Source: Oreohelix idahoensis (taxonomy: Eukaryota > Mollusca > Gastropoda > Stylommatophora > Oreohelicidae). Taken from it: DNA of 64,000 nt. The notes beneath the pieces were generated by a model, which worked only from the letters and a program-made list of their open reading frames with translations, made no database searches and was not told the DNA's origin. Below, one piece after another: positions 32,642 to 44,003 of this stretch (positions are counted from its first letter, which is position 1; the number at the start of each line of letters is the position of its first letter). The stretch is taken from positions 248,001 through 312,000 of the forward strand of contig JAMPIV010000298.1 in assembly GCA_024509875.1 (NCBI GenBank), read 5' to 3'. A program made the position numbers and the translations under genes.

Positions 32642-34857
32642 CTTCTAGTACTGGTTGTACCAAACACGCACCAATTGCGTTATTCGAGGCATCGGTGTAT
32701 AGTATCATGGGCTGAGAAATGTCTGGATGTCCCAGAAGCGGAATGGCGGTTAGGGCATTTTTGAGATATTCAAACGATTTCTGGCACTCTTCTGTCCATC
32801 TAAATCGTGCATACTTGCGGGTAAGGGCTATTAATGGCGCAGCTGCTTGTGAGAAATGTATGATATGGCGTCTAGAGTATCCCACGGAACCGATAAAGAG
32901 CGTGTTTGTCCTGACCGTCTTGGGGCTAGGCATTTCTCTTATGGCTTTGACTTTATCTTCATCAGGTCTGATGCCATCTCTATTGATAACAAAGCCTAAA
33001 TATTTGGTTTCTGTCTTTAGAAATTCACACTTGGACAGTTTTAACTTTATTTGGTGATGTCTGAGTCTATCAAAAACTGTTTCAACTTTGCGGAGGTGGT
33101 CTTCCATCGTGCCTGCGGTATGTATCATCGCAGGTAGATCGTCTATTCTGGGGAGGGTGTCAGGAATGACTTTTGTGATTTTGTTCAGGGCTCAGTAATC
33201 GCAGCAAAAGCGACTGAACCCATCTTTCTTTGTTACGATAACGATGGGGGAGGACCATTGGGATCTGGATCTTTCGATGATTCCTGCCTGTAGCATTTCA
33301 TTTATAGACCTTTCCACGAGTTCTCTGTTTTTCAAGGGCGTATGATAGGGTTTCATATGTATTGGCTCCTCTGTGGTTGTTTGAATGTCCGTTGTGACAG
33401 TGTTAGTTCTGCCTAATTCCATGTCATTGAGTGCGAATACATCCTGGTGCTTTTCTACAAACGTTTTCAAACGTGGCTTATTATCTTCTGTGGCGTTCAG
33501 GGTTGCAAGTAACTGAGCTATTCTCTCTCTGTGTTTATGATCTGCCACTATATTTCTGGTCTGTCTTGATGCCTCCGTTTCATTCCCATAATCTTGGGGC
33601 ATTTTTCTTGCATCTTGTGAAAATCTCTGTTCCTGGTATGTGGCTTTCTTTTGGGTATTTCTTTGCCATTCGCTGGGTTGTGCTTGGTATTGTCTCCTCT
33701 GCCATGTGCTGTGTGCATTTCCATTTGTCACTGCATTTACTGTATATACGTTTCTAGTATTATTTCTGGGGTAGTCATTATTGTGCCATTTTTTCTGATT
33801 ATTTCTGCCGTAACTGCGCTTATCCGCGTACGTTACTGTATTTCTTCTGTTTGTGCTATAAGGCTGTCTTCTTTCCCTGGGCGAAAATTTTTCATTCTTT
33901 CTGTTTCCAACTTTGCTGCTATAGTATCCTCCTGTGGTGGAGTCATATAAGAATTCTTCCTTTTCTTCGGAACATTCAATTGGTTTTGGGACTTTATCAT
34001 ATCCACCTGTTTTTGAGTTATATTGATACTCCATGGGACATGTATCTCTGTCTTGTCGCTTCGGATATCCTCCTGGCAAGACAATTTCTGTTTCTCTGCG
34101 ATATACAGCACTTCATCTTTTCTCTTGGTGTGCTGGGGCGCAAGAATGAGTAATTATAGTCATTCTCATACCGTGGCTGCCTTATTTCTCTCCTTCTTAT
34201 ACATGGACTGGTTTGTTTCTGCAGTCTGGGTGGGGTATGCTGTGGTGTAACATAACTGTGACTGGTATCTCTGCCATTTTCTGCATATGACTTATAACTG
34301 TTTACCTTTCGTGTACCATGGTTATTTGTACTGCGATTTCGTGCACTATGTCCAGTGGGAGTGGTTGAGACAATTTGTGAATGGTCTCTATTGGTTTTAG
34401 TCTGTCTTATTGTTGACGTATCCACTTGTGCTACAATTGTGCCTCTATTTATAGTGGTAGTTTTTCCTGACATATTCAATATCATGATGGGGAAATCTCT
34501 GGACTTCGAGACTTCAGCGATTCCCTCTGTAATTTGCAACAATGGGTCATCAATAATGCTTTCTTCTGCTAGGGGCTGTATTTGGATTGATTGCCCTGGT
34601 GTTATGTACTCAGAATTTTTTACTCTGCCTTTTGCTATGACTAGGGAGTTTGGGGCCACTGTTATGGGAGCTGTAAGCCTTACCAAAGACGCTATGTGGA
34701 TATCGTCCTGGAGATCGATATAAATATTGTTGACTTTGATTTTCTGGAGGTCATAGTATATTCTAACCTTGTTTTTGTTAAAGAAATCCCTCCCTAGGAT
34801 AAGATTTCTAGACATGTCTTTTTTTAATGACAAATGGGTGTTCAAAATTTGTTTCAC
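32544..34857 (-). pseudogene. gypsy pol: protease C-terminus, linker and RT, core deleted
   Basis: From right to left: LILGRDFFNKNKVRIYYDLQ (end of the protease, 34.8 kb), a long Arg/Asn/Thr-rich linker (34.2-33.6 kb), then RT: DVFALNDMELGRTNTVTTDI, INEMLQAGIIERSRSQWSSP, IVIVTKKDGFSRFCCDY at 33.2 kb, TGA, ALNKITKVIPDTLPRIDDLP, and directly GTMEDHLRKVETVFDRLRHH and KLSKCEFLKTETKYLGFVIN. The palm segment holding the YxDD catalytic motif, which normally separates RIDDL from the TMEEHL block by roughly a hundred residues, is absent. The RT cannot work. Confidence 0.9.
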
Positions 34858-35125
34858 CTAAAGAAAATTTTACCCATGCTGTCCCAACTGAATTTAGTCT
34901 TTGTCCCGTGACTGAGGCTAGGTGTGTTTTGGACTGTTGAAATCGTACTAAATGTTGGATCTTCTTGAACAGCTGGAACCTAATAAGACTAATGGATGCT
35001 CCTGTATCTACCAGTGCTCTATACTGCTGGCCCTGTATAGACATGATGCAAGAACTGGGGTCCGGATGTATTTTGGTTCCCTCATTCAGCATTTCTTCAT
35101 AATGTATTTTTCTGGATGGGTTCAC
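34808..35125 (-). pseudogene. gypsy aspartic protease
   Basis: YRALVDTGASISLIRFQLFK carries the D-T-G-A active site of retroviral-type aspartic proteases. The frame ends at 34808 and continues, shifted, as NTHLSLKKDMSRNLILGRDF. The two frames overlap around 34808-34857, so a small indel is likely. It is not known whether it was a programmed shift. Confidence 0.85.
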
Positions 35126-35202
35126 TTGACTATTTCTGTTCTGTGTTATTTCTTTTGCTTTGGACCATTCTCTATGATAGTCACCCTCACTAACGGTCCT
35201 GT

Positions 35203-36266
35203 TTAGTGAGTGGCACGTCCGTTTCCCTGACGCATGAGGGGTTGAGGTGTGCCTCTGGTATACTGATTTCTTGTGTAATTACGTGGGGGTGGTGCGAGTT
35301 GTTGTGGTTGGTAACTTCCTTCTCTTCTGAATGGTGCATTATTGTAATTTGCTCTGCATGACCTGTAACTATGTCCGAACCTACCGCATGTAAAGCATCC
35401 ATTTGGATTGATGTTATTAATGTCATTTGTCCTCTGTGTGGGGGGTCTGTAATTGCGAGGTCGATCATCTTGTTGTCGTGGGCGAGTCCATTGCCTCCTG
35501 GCATGGTCAACTTCCATAGGCTCATGCTCAGTATAGTCCCTCTGGTCTGGTCGGTGTTCCCTACTTACTCTTTGTTGGAACCGTCGGTGAAGATTTTCTT
35601 CCTGAATTGCTGCTTGGATTGTTTCAGCAATAGTCTTTGTGTCTTTTCTAATGAGATGCCTTCTGATGTTCTCTGCTCTAAGGCCATCGACAAATATCCC
35701 TACTAGCTGTATTTCTACATCAGGCGTGGTAGGTTTTCTCCACAAAACGCCTCTTCTGCCATATTGAGGAATCTATCGCCATAAAGTTGTACTGATTCAT
35801 CCCTTTCCTGTTTCATTTGTCTAAGTACTGACCAAGCATGCATTCTGTCTATGATTTCTCCATATCTCTGGGTGAGCTCTTTTTTAAGGGACTCGTATGT
35901 CTCTGTGGGGTACTGCTGGGACCTCCTTCTTAAAAAATCAGTCACGAACGAATCAGAGCTTAGCAGAGTGATTTTCTTTTTCTCTTCATCAGTTGTCGCC
36001 TCTGCTATTGCCGCAAATTTCTCCATGTCGGCTAACCATCTTCTGAATTTCTTCTTGTCTCCATCGAATGGTTGTACTATGGACCTGACTTGGGATAATT
36101 CTGCATAAGTGCTATTCTTTTGTAAGTTCTCAGTAAAGCGCTGTAGCGCTATCAATGTGGGTTCTTCCATATTTGGATTGACTGGGGGCTGCAGCGGTTG
36201 TGCTTGTGCAGATCTGTTTTCCTGTTCTACCCCTAGTTGCTGGAAATTTTCCATTAATTGGTCCAT
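35203..36266 (-). pseudogene. gypsy gag with CCHC zinc knuckle, frameshifted
   Basis: 36266-35715 encodes 183 residues starting MDQLMENFQQLG, with VRSIVQPFDGDKKKFRRWLA and WSVLRQMKQERDESVQLYGD as in gypsy capsid domains. 35745-35203 continues in a different frame with VEIQLVGIFVDGLRAENIRR and a CFTCGRFGHSYRSC zinc knuckle (C-x2-C-x4-H-x4-C) that binds RNA. The two overlap by 31 bp, showing a single frameshift. The start is 58 bp inside the 5' LTR end. Confidence 0.9.
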
Positions 36267-36297
36267 CTTTCGTTAATGCTTCTGCTCTTTTCTAGAG

Positions 36298-36318
36298 GAC
36301 TGGTCATACGGCACCAAA
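36298..36318 (-). promoter_or_regulatory. gypsy primer-binding site candidate
   Basis: The minus strand, a few bases after the 5' LTR (TCTCAATT), reads TGGTGCCGTATGACCAGT. It starts TGG as expected for pairing with a tRNA CCA end. I cannot name the tRNA. Confidence 0.6.
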
Positions 36319-36324
36319 TTGAGA

Positions 36325-37736
36325 TGTGTGGCCGGGTAGGGTAGTGGGGGTTGCTGTTTAAATCGAGAGTATTAGATTTTGATGACTAGCTAGCCTGCTA
36401 GAGGTGATGATTGCTCTCTAGTCTTACAGGACTTAGCCAGGTTCTGGGAAAAACCTCTATGATGTTTTATTTTTAGAGCAGATGGTTATTATTTGTGTTG
36501 CACCTGCAGCGATTAGCTTTGGTATGATCCCTTAATAATTTGTATGATGGCCAACTGCAAACATATGATTCGTCAACAGCATTTGTGTTCAATGAAACAA
36601 ATGTTTATTCAATTTTCAACAAGAACTGGGTTAAGTCAAATGGTAACCACACCAAATTTGCACGATAGCATGTTGACATTTAATAAAACAAGCATAAAAA
36701 GTCAATGCATTATTTTAATGATGCAATATTCCTTATTGCATCTCGTGATCTTTTCAACTTGCAAAAACATGGCGTGGCTCCTCTATCCTTCTAGTGTTCC
36801 TTCGTTTATTTGTTAATGTAGTCTAGATTTCACGACGTTTTTCTTATCCCTTCATTTCAATGAAGAGCCAAACTTTCTCTTATTCATTAGTATTCCTTAG
36901 TTTGATGTTCTCTCAGCTTAAGGACCTTCATCCTTGGTAAAAGGTTCTGATATATGCCTGGGTTTACAATTCTTTACCCAGTTTTCGAGCGTAGCTCTGT
37001 TTCAGTTATGACTGTGGGCTCTAACAGTTATTGCATGCAATTCTTAGCACTACTTACGGTTCTCGTGAATTCACAAAACATAACATTCTACATTTCGAAG
37101 TTACACAGTTGCATTAATTGTGCGAAGTCAATCTCCTCTATTAGAATATCACTGAGCAAGAAGAATTATGTCTTCTCTCGACCGCTCTAAATTCATGACT
37201 GCTCAAAAAATGGCTTCGTCTCTCGTTCATCCCAGGGAAAAAAGGACTGAGCCTAACCATTGGTGGGAAATCATGTGACCAACGCAACTATACAAGCGAA
37301 GCTTAGCCTAAATAAATGCATGGCGTTTCGAAGCTAACTGGCCTAATTAAACATCTGCATCAAGATTTTTTAATCTTGTTTCTATAAAAATTTATTTTAT
37401 ATGTTAACTCTTTCAGTCCCAAGCAAAAAAGTTGGTTTGGCCCATGCAAAAATGGCCACCCCGGTGCATTTTTAAATAAATATCTCAAAACAAAAACCCG
37501 TTCACTCTTAAACACATGCGGTATTTAAAAGAATGTACTTGCAGTCAGAAATGACGTTTTGGGTGGTTTGTGTGTAGTTATAATTAGAAATAGTCTCAAA
37601 CAGAGGCACATATACTAAACGCTTTATAAAGTTGATTGGGCCAAGCGCGTCTAACCCCTGAGGATATATAAAGTCGATTGGGACTTAAAGAGTTAATATA
37701 ATCTGTATCTGAAGACTCACGGTATACGCGGTTACA
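36325..37736 (-). repeat. Ty3/gypsy 5' LTR (right copy) with MITE
   Basis: Same sequence as 24385-25509, plus a 285-bp MITE and its TTAA duplication at 37408-37696. Without these the length is 1123 bp against 1125 bp on the left. Confidence 0.95.
37408..37692. mobile_element. TTAA-flanked MITE (piggyBac type) in the LTR
   Basis: Flanked by TTAA at 37404-37407 and 37693-37696; the left LTR has a single TTAA at that place (empty site). TIRs CTCTTTCAGTCCCAAGC and, complemented, CTCTTTAAGTCCCAATC. TTAA duplication is the hallmark of piggyBac-type transposition. 'gattgggcc' and 'gattggga' recur near the right end. Confidence 0.93.
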
Positions 37737-38102
37737 CCTAGTTTTAGTAGGCGTCCATATATTTTGTTTGTCTCTAGACCCTGAACTTGGGCTGGGGATC
37801 TAGAGCGAGCACTTACTTGTCGTAATCATTTTATATGATATGGCAGTATCAATCACTCGAAATATTAAAATGTACAAAAGAATTGCTTTCATTCTTACCA
37901 GAATTCAGAATTGAGAACACAGTTAAATGCTAGCAAAACTCAGCTGAGCTGCTGTGTATCTGATGGTGTCCCACTAAAATTATGTATTATCTTCTGGAAA
38001 CAACACCACAGGTACTACACCACTGTGTCTCTGGACAGTTTTGTAACGAATGGCAAAAATGCGCATCTCTGTCCTGCCAATATGATTTCATTCATCCAAT
38101 CA

Positions 38103-38127
38103 CCCCCCGCCCCCCCCCCCCCCCCCC
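38103..38127 (+). repeat. C-rich homopolymer tract
   Basis: About 24 C with one G (38109). The complementary G-run could form a G-quadruplex. Confidence 0.85.
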
Positions 38128-38129
38128 TA

Positions 38130-39175
38130 CTTTCAAATCTACAACCAAAAGTCAAATTTCAGTCAGCTCTCAGTCAAGTATGTATTACTGTCTGTTGGTC
38201 CGTCTGTCTTTACTTGTTTTTCATACAAAAAACACGCTTGGTTCTTGGACCCCTCCATGCAGTACCCTACACACTTCTGCCTCTGAAGTTATTTTTAGCC
38301 ACAATTCTCCACCATTTCCCCTCTCTTTAATTACAGCTCGATTTTAGCACTTGAGTCTCAAGGCCGTAAATTTTAAAAATTTAGTGACATTTTTTTACAG
38401 TGCAGTCGCTCGTCTGATATGAACAACACAGTCTTTTGTCAATATCTTCATTATTATCTATCCGTCTGTATAATTTAAAGTATATTATTTCTCTGCTCAA
38501 GACGGGCTATCAAACTAGCTAGGTTTTATATTCCTAACATTATTATTACGAAAAAGTTACTTTTTCAAGGGTAGTTGTTTTTTTTGAAATATGTTCGAGA
38601 ACCTTCTCCACGGCTTTTGCCGCTGAATTCAAATAACAATCAAGTATCATAAAAGTCCAAGAAATGACTGTTTCTAACACGAGCTAAAGTCGTTTTTTGT
38701 CCACTTCCTTACCCTCTGTCAACTAGTGACGTGAATTTTTTCTTTTACTACCAATTGCGTCTTTTAGCCTTGCGATCTTCAAACACGTGTTCAGTCATAT
38801 TTTTCCTTTTGGTGTCCTCCGTTCTCTCCCGTCTACAAAGGGTAACCGTTTCGTCTGCACGTCTAACTCGTTAGTTTTAAATGGCGGTGGGAAAGGCTGG
38901 CATGGGCGAGCATGTCTCCTAGTATCTTACGCATTATTTTTATCCCTACATTTTATCGTTAAATTTGGAGATATTTTAACGTTGTATCATGGTAAATTCA
39001 TCACAGTGATGTAAATTCTGCTTAACAATAACAATGTTCCTGGATTGAAAGATTTTTCCTTCTAGTTTTCAGATAAGTTACTTCAGTCTTCAGCCACTCA
39101 TTAGAACCTTGGGTGCAATCATTATTCTGCTCATCTGTACTCGTTAGCTTTCCCTGATGACAATTACTGTTTGTT
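38130..39175. other. Intron sequence with no recognised feature
   Basis: About 1 kb of intron 2 between the gypsy element and the LINE remnant. No exon or repeat end that I can support. Confidence 0.5.
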
Positions 39176-39179
39176 TTGA

Positions 39180-40480
39180 GCATTTATTGAACGCATATAT
39201 CCAGAGCCACAGTGTGGATTCCAAGCTGGTAGATTAACACTACATATGATCTTTTCTCTTCGCCAGACCTGGTTAGTAGGGATGGACTCTTCAAAATCCT
39301 CCTGAAAATAGGCTGCCCCACTAAATTGCTTGAAATGATAAAGTCATTCCATGATGACATGAAGGGAACAGTCCAGTATGCTGGATGCACATCATAGCCA
39401 TTTGACTTGCGCAGTGGTGTTAAACAAAGCTGTGTCCTGGCTCTGACCCACTTCGGGATCTTCTTTGCCTTGCTCTTGAAACATGCATTCAGAGATGAAA
39501 CTGAAGGAATATGCCTTCACACTAGGCCAGATGGCTGACTGTTTAACCTCGCAAGGCTGAAGGCAAAAGCAAAAATCAGAAGGGTGGCTATAAGAGACTT
39601 GCTATTCGCTGATGATAATGCAATCGCTTCTCCCAGACAAGCAAGGACTGTGGCCTCACAATAAGTCTAAAGAAAACAAATGTGCTGGGTCAGGATGTGG
39701 ATGTGGCACCAATTATCACTATCGATAACTATGAATTGGCAGTGGTGCACCACTTCATATACCTGGGATCTACCATCAATGACAAACTCTCTGGACACAG
39801 AAATTGACAGCTGCATTGGCAAAGCTGCAGCTACCTTTGCCTGCCTCACGTGTCTGGGAAAACTCCAATGAAGACCAAAGCTGCGGTATATAATGCCTGC
39901 GTCACCAGCACACTTCTATATGGCAGCGAGACATGGACAACCTATGCTAAGCAAGAAAGAAGGCTCAATACCTTCCATCTATGGTGTCTACACCATATCC
40001 TCGGTATGCACTGTTTTGTTATTTTAAATACAGTTGCAGTTTGATGCATCTTGACTACCTGGAAGGACAAAGTGATAAATGTCAAGATGTTGTCACATGC
40101 TGGCCTTCAAAGCATGTATACACTGCTTAGACAGCGCAAACTACGCTGGCTTGGCCATGTCTGCCACATGGAAGATGGTCGCATCCTGAAAGATATCTTC
40201 TTCAGACAACTGGCAGATGGAAAAAAAATGGTGGGGCAACCACAACTGAGGTTCAAAGATGTGTGTAAGAGTGAGGGCACTGGACATAAATCCAGCAACC
40301 TGGGAGGACGAAGCTGCTGATTGCACAGCGCCACCTCATATTGGGCGAAAATCTCTCATGCAAGCAGAAGAGAGGAGAAAACATTGAAAGGAACACCAGG
40401 AAAAAAAGCAGCTGAGGGCTGTCACTTTAGGGGCGCATTCCCATAGTCAGTTATGACTGAAGGGGCTATTATTATTATGC
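39180..40480 (+). pseudogene. LINE reverse transcriptase remnant
   Basis: Frames change often, but in order one reads PQCGFQAGRLT (RT block 3), GMDSSKSS, SHDDMKGTVQYAGC, LRSGVKQSCVLAL (V.QGCVLAP-like), LARLKAKAKI, LLFADDNAI (F/YADD, 39600), KTNVLGQDVDVAPI, YLGSTIND, DTEIDSCIGKAAATFACLTC, KAAVYNACVTSTLLYGSETW, then RLNTFHLWCLHHILG and RRKLRWLGHVCHMEDGRIL. These are the palm-to-tail blocks of a LINE RT. The N-terminal half and endonuclease are missing. It lies in intron 2, just downstream of exon 2 in gene sense. Confidence 0.8.
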
Positions 40481-40551
40481 TTTCAATAAATTTCTTCAAA
40501 CCTTAATTTTTCGAAATGTTTGTCTTGTTGGGAAACATAATTCTTTTTTAC

Positions 40552-40620
40552 CTCATGAAAATCTCAGCGATTGTGAAGCAAATACCAGAACCTCCCCCTG
40601 TGATGAAAGCAACTTTTCCT
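40552..40620 (-). CDS. DECR2: DECR2-like gene, exon 2 (NADPH-binding loop)
   Basis: The minus strand reads A then [20 protein letters not shown] and FM, ending AG. TGGGSGI is the SDR Rossmann loop that binds the NADPH phosphates. The third glycine of the canonical TGxxxGIG is Cys here (TGC), a single-base change from GGC. The acceptor TTTTCCAG and donor GTAAAA are good, phases 2 in and 2 out. Length 69 bp. Intron 2, on its other side, is 19 kb and holds the gypsy element. Confidence 0.93.
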
Positions 40621-40886
40621 CTGGAAAATAAAAAAAGATTAACTATTTTAAATATGATTAATCAAGAAAAGTTTCATGTGACTACCTCAGATATCAGATA
40701 AGGTAGAGCACTACCTAAAAGGGGAGCAAATAATAGTTAGTAACACTGTAACCTACCAAGCATGTCCTATAACGTGACAAACCACAAAACTTCAAAAACA
40801 TGGACAAATCAACGAAAAGGAAATACTTTAACCGAGGATCATCATTGAGAAATTAAAGACATTATTATATAATTTATAAAATATAC

Positions 40887-41137
40887 TTCTTCTTCTTCCT
40901 CATTTGCTCATTTGTCCTGAGAAGGACGTTGGTTGCGCTGTGTCGCCGTTTACAGCAAAGCTGTGATATTTGCGCCTTTTGGCCCGACTCATCCGACTTC
41001 TGCACGGCATTGTTTCCAGGACCACCACTTGGATGTGGAGTATGGTCTTGGTATGCTCTGGTTCGCTGACCCTGACGCAACCAGTCGAGCTATGAGTCGC
41101 TAACTGCATTCATCTCTCTTGCTGCGTCTTCGGTCCC
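40887..41137 (-). mobile_element. SINE-like family B, copy 2 (11-bp TSD)
   Basis: Flanked by ATAAAATATAC at 40876-40886 and 41138-41148. Reverse complement starts GGGACCGAAGACGCAGCAAG and ends AATGAGGAAGAAGAAGAA, as the other two copies. It lacks about 50 bp internally. It lies in intron 1. Confidence 0.88.
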
Positions 41138-42039
41138 ATAAAATATACAAACATATATCTTACAAAATGCAAGAAAAAAAAACTGGAGACAGTTCAGGTT
41201 ACGGATTTGAAGTAGAATAGAAATGGATCCCAGAAAGTGTTTGTGGTAAAAAGCACTAACTTGAAAAGCTGAAGAAGTACTTTACTAATAAATGTCTCCT
41301 TTAAAATTAGTACACTCCTACTGTACCATCAGCTGTATGTATATCATCGGCTGAAAAGACCTGGAAGATCTAAAGGATGGATATCTGCATGCAACAACTC
41401 GATGCTGCATGCAGACCAGCCAATTATAATATAGAATACATAATTCTGTTTACACCGCATCATTGTTATATCTTATGTGGTATCTGAAATTGACAATCAT
41501 GGTCTCGTGATCTGAATGACAGGGTTTTAATTTTGAGGATGAAACATTTTTTTACTTGTAAACCCACATAATTTGTTTTTAAACTTGATGATGAGAAATA
41601 TCTCGTTCAACCTCTGATGGGTTATAATTAGGATGTATATTGTTTTCAATTCCAAATAATATGAACAGTTGCCGATACATCAAAGTGGCATCACATCTAC
41701 TGTCTAATCATTGTAAATAATGAAAACCACAATTATCAATTTTGTGTGCATGTAGAAAAAAAAAGAAAAACAACAACAAAACAAACAAACAAATAAAAAC
41801 AAAAAAGAGATAAAACAAAGCAAAAGAAAAAGGCAAACACCAAACAAAAATAAACATGAAGGGTATAAAGGCCGGGGGTGTTTAGTTGTCTTACATTTGT
41901 TGTAAGACATATGTTTTATAAGAACCACATAGTAAGTAGACTTAGCTTTAACAAAATGTAGTTTAAAACATCTCTGATAAAAGGATTTGTGTGTTTTCAT
42001 GTGGGATATTTTGTTCGGTAGGATACTCTGCCATCACCA

Positions 42040-42110
42040 TCATTTCCCCTTTCACTGCTTGTTGAGCATGAAGCCAACACTGCAGCTAGTCCATTTTTTG
42101 TCAGATAGGG
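42040..42110 (+). repeat. Dispersed repeat family A, fragment
   Basis: 'catcatttcccctttcactgc' then 'CAACACTGCAGCTAGTCC', the head of family A. The rest is lost. Confidence 0.5.
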
Positions 42111-42335
42111 TATTTTCTTAAGACAGGATATAAGAAAGTCACGACGTCACGGTAATCTCCAAACGAACATTGCCAATCCTTCTGCACAGAATATTCACAT
42201 GGAGTTATTTTTCTTTAGCAGTGTTTCGTGGACATGTATCGTAGTGTGCAAGTATCGACTGTAATTAGGAACTGTCACACTAGCTGAAGTGCAAAACGCA
42301 GAGAGAATTATAAACAAAATCACTTTTTTAAGGGA

Positions 42336-42355
42336 GGGGGGGGGGGGGGGGGGGG
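42336..42355 (+). repeat. G20 homopolymer
   Basis: Twenty consecutive G after AGGGA. G-quadruplex capable. Confidence 0.9.
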
Positions 42356-43280
42356 AAGGTGCTAAAGCATGAGGCTTTTGGTTTATTGTTTAACTGACTT
42401 TAATTTATTATAATTAATGACAAAATATTAAATGTCTAACTTACTAATGGACTGATTCATGTATTGACTCACGGACTGAGTGACTGACTGATATACTCCT
42501 TATCATTGACTGTCTGACGGACAATGGATAGACTGCTAATTTGACGGACTGACTTTCGTACATCAGTTCGTCAGCTGGTTCGTCAAATTAGCAGTTTATC
42601 CCTTTTTTTGTTTTAAATTTACTTTGTTTAACAATCTATACTTACACACTATGATACATGTCCATAAAAAACTGATAAAGGGAAATAGCTCCAAGTGAAT
42701 ACTCTGTGTGGAACAATTGGCAATGTTCTTTTGGAGATTAACAACAGGAAACTAAGACATTTAAAATGAAGACGCGTTTTATGTACGGCCTTGAAAAATA
42801 ATTTAGAGATGCAGTAATAACCTAACTCTAATCCAAACACTGACAACCTGGGTGGCTTATTTGGATGACATGGAACACAAGTCCCACTGTTCTTCATTTC
42901 AACAAATTTCATTAATTTAACATCCAGCTGCTTAGGGAATAAATTTTTTTTTTTTAAATTAATGAAGAAAAACATCCCATTCAACCTCTGATGGGTTATA
43001 ATTAGGATATATATTGTTTTCAATTCCAAATAATATGAACAACTGCCGATATGAAAAAGTGGCATCACATTTGTCAAATCATTGTAAATAGGGACAATCA
43101 CAATTATGCGTATACATTAAATAAATTTAAAAAAAAATAAACAAACAAAATCAAGAAGAAACTCTGAACAAGAATAATATTAAAGTGGAGGGGTGTAAAG
43201 GCCTGGTGGTTCCAGTTATATAACTGACTTTAACAGAGATTTAATTGACTTTCATCTGTTAAAAGTCATATGCATTGTAA

Positions 43281-43584
43281 GGGACCCAAAGATGCAGCAA
43301 TAGAGAATGCAGTCAGCGACCCATTGCTTGACTGCTTGCATCAGGGTCAGCAAACCAGAGCTGACCAAGACCCTACTCCACCTCCATGTGGTGGTCCTGG
43401 AAACAGGCTGCATCACTGCAGTCTGGCTGAGAGAGTAGAGATCGAAGAGGGAAGGCAAACCCGGTCCCAAAAAATGCCGTGCTGAAGTCGGATGTGTCGG
43501 CCGAAAGGCGCAGATATCGCAGCTCTGGTGTAAACAGACACAACGCAACCAACGTCCTTTTCAGGACGAACGAGGAAGAAGAAG
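43281..43584 (+). mobile_element. SINE-like family B, copy 3 (13-bp TSD)
   Basis: Flanked by ATATGCATTGTAA at 43268-43280 and 43585-43597. Nearly identical by eye to the copy at 12047-12353. It lies in intron 1, about 340 bp from exon 1. Confidence 0.9.
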
Positions 43585-43926
43585 ATATGCATTGTAAGAA
43601 CTGCATCAGACCTTCACATTCCCAGCCACTAGCCTATATATTAACATTTGTTCGTGTTAAATATTGTTTGACTATATTATGCAGTTCCCTAGGTCTGTCT
43701 ATTCTTAACACCTCTTTTTTATTTATAGGTAAGTTGGGTGCTTGCAAATAATCTAATATTGGTATTCTCATTTGTTCATACCTCTTACATTTTAACAAGA
43801 AATGCTTAGGGAAGTATGGCCATTCAGAACAGAGTGCAAAATCTTGTCTACTATTCTGTGATTTTACGCGTACTTTCTGTTTTCAGCAGTCTCCTTCATT
43901 ACTACCAAAATACTAATAAAATATAC

Positions 43927-44003
43927 CTCAATATATCTTTTCTGAATGAATACTTGTAGTTTTTTAAACATTTCTCTACAGGAACGTCCTGCTGGGCTGC
44001 CAT
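43927..44003 (-). CDS. DECR2: DECR2-like gene, exon 1 (start codon)
   Basis: Peroxisomal 2,4-dienoyl-CoA reductase uses NADPH to reduce the 2,4-dienoyl-CoA intermediates that arise when unsaturated fatty acids are beta-oxidised. The start lies in a good context (AACACCATGG). The exon reads MAAQQDVPVEKCLKNYKYSF and RKDIL, ends AG in phase 2, and is followed by donor GTATAT. The C-L-x-x-Y-x-x-x-F-x-x-D-I/L-L-R block directly before the Rossmann strand (exon 2) is as in DECR2. Later exons follow at decreasing coordinates over 44 kb; the total read so far is 219 codons. The C-terminus, including any SKL-type peroxisomal signal, is off the window. A diverged paralogue or a nearly intact pseudogene cannot be fully excluded. 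Confidence 0.9.

Larger units (their letters stand above)
24385..37736 (-). mobile_element. Ty3/gypsy retrotransposon, 13.35 kb, defective
   Basis: Order on the minus strand: 5' LTR (36325-37736), PBS, gag, protease, RT, RNase H, integrase (to about 31.1 kb), about 5.6 kb without recognised domains, then the 3' LTR. The PR-RT-RH-IN order, CCHC gag and H-x-H-C-C integrase head are typical of Ty3/gypsy. Nested inside are a Merlin derivative (26571-27337) and a TTAA MITE in the 5' LTR. The RT core is deleted and there are several frameshifts. It sits in intron 2 of the DECR2-like gene, in the same transcriptional sense. Confidence 0.93.

Noticed and set aside
34355..34723. 122-codon plus-strand frame, and others at 33.4-36.1 kb
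   Set aside because: Antisense shadows of the gypsy gag-pol region.
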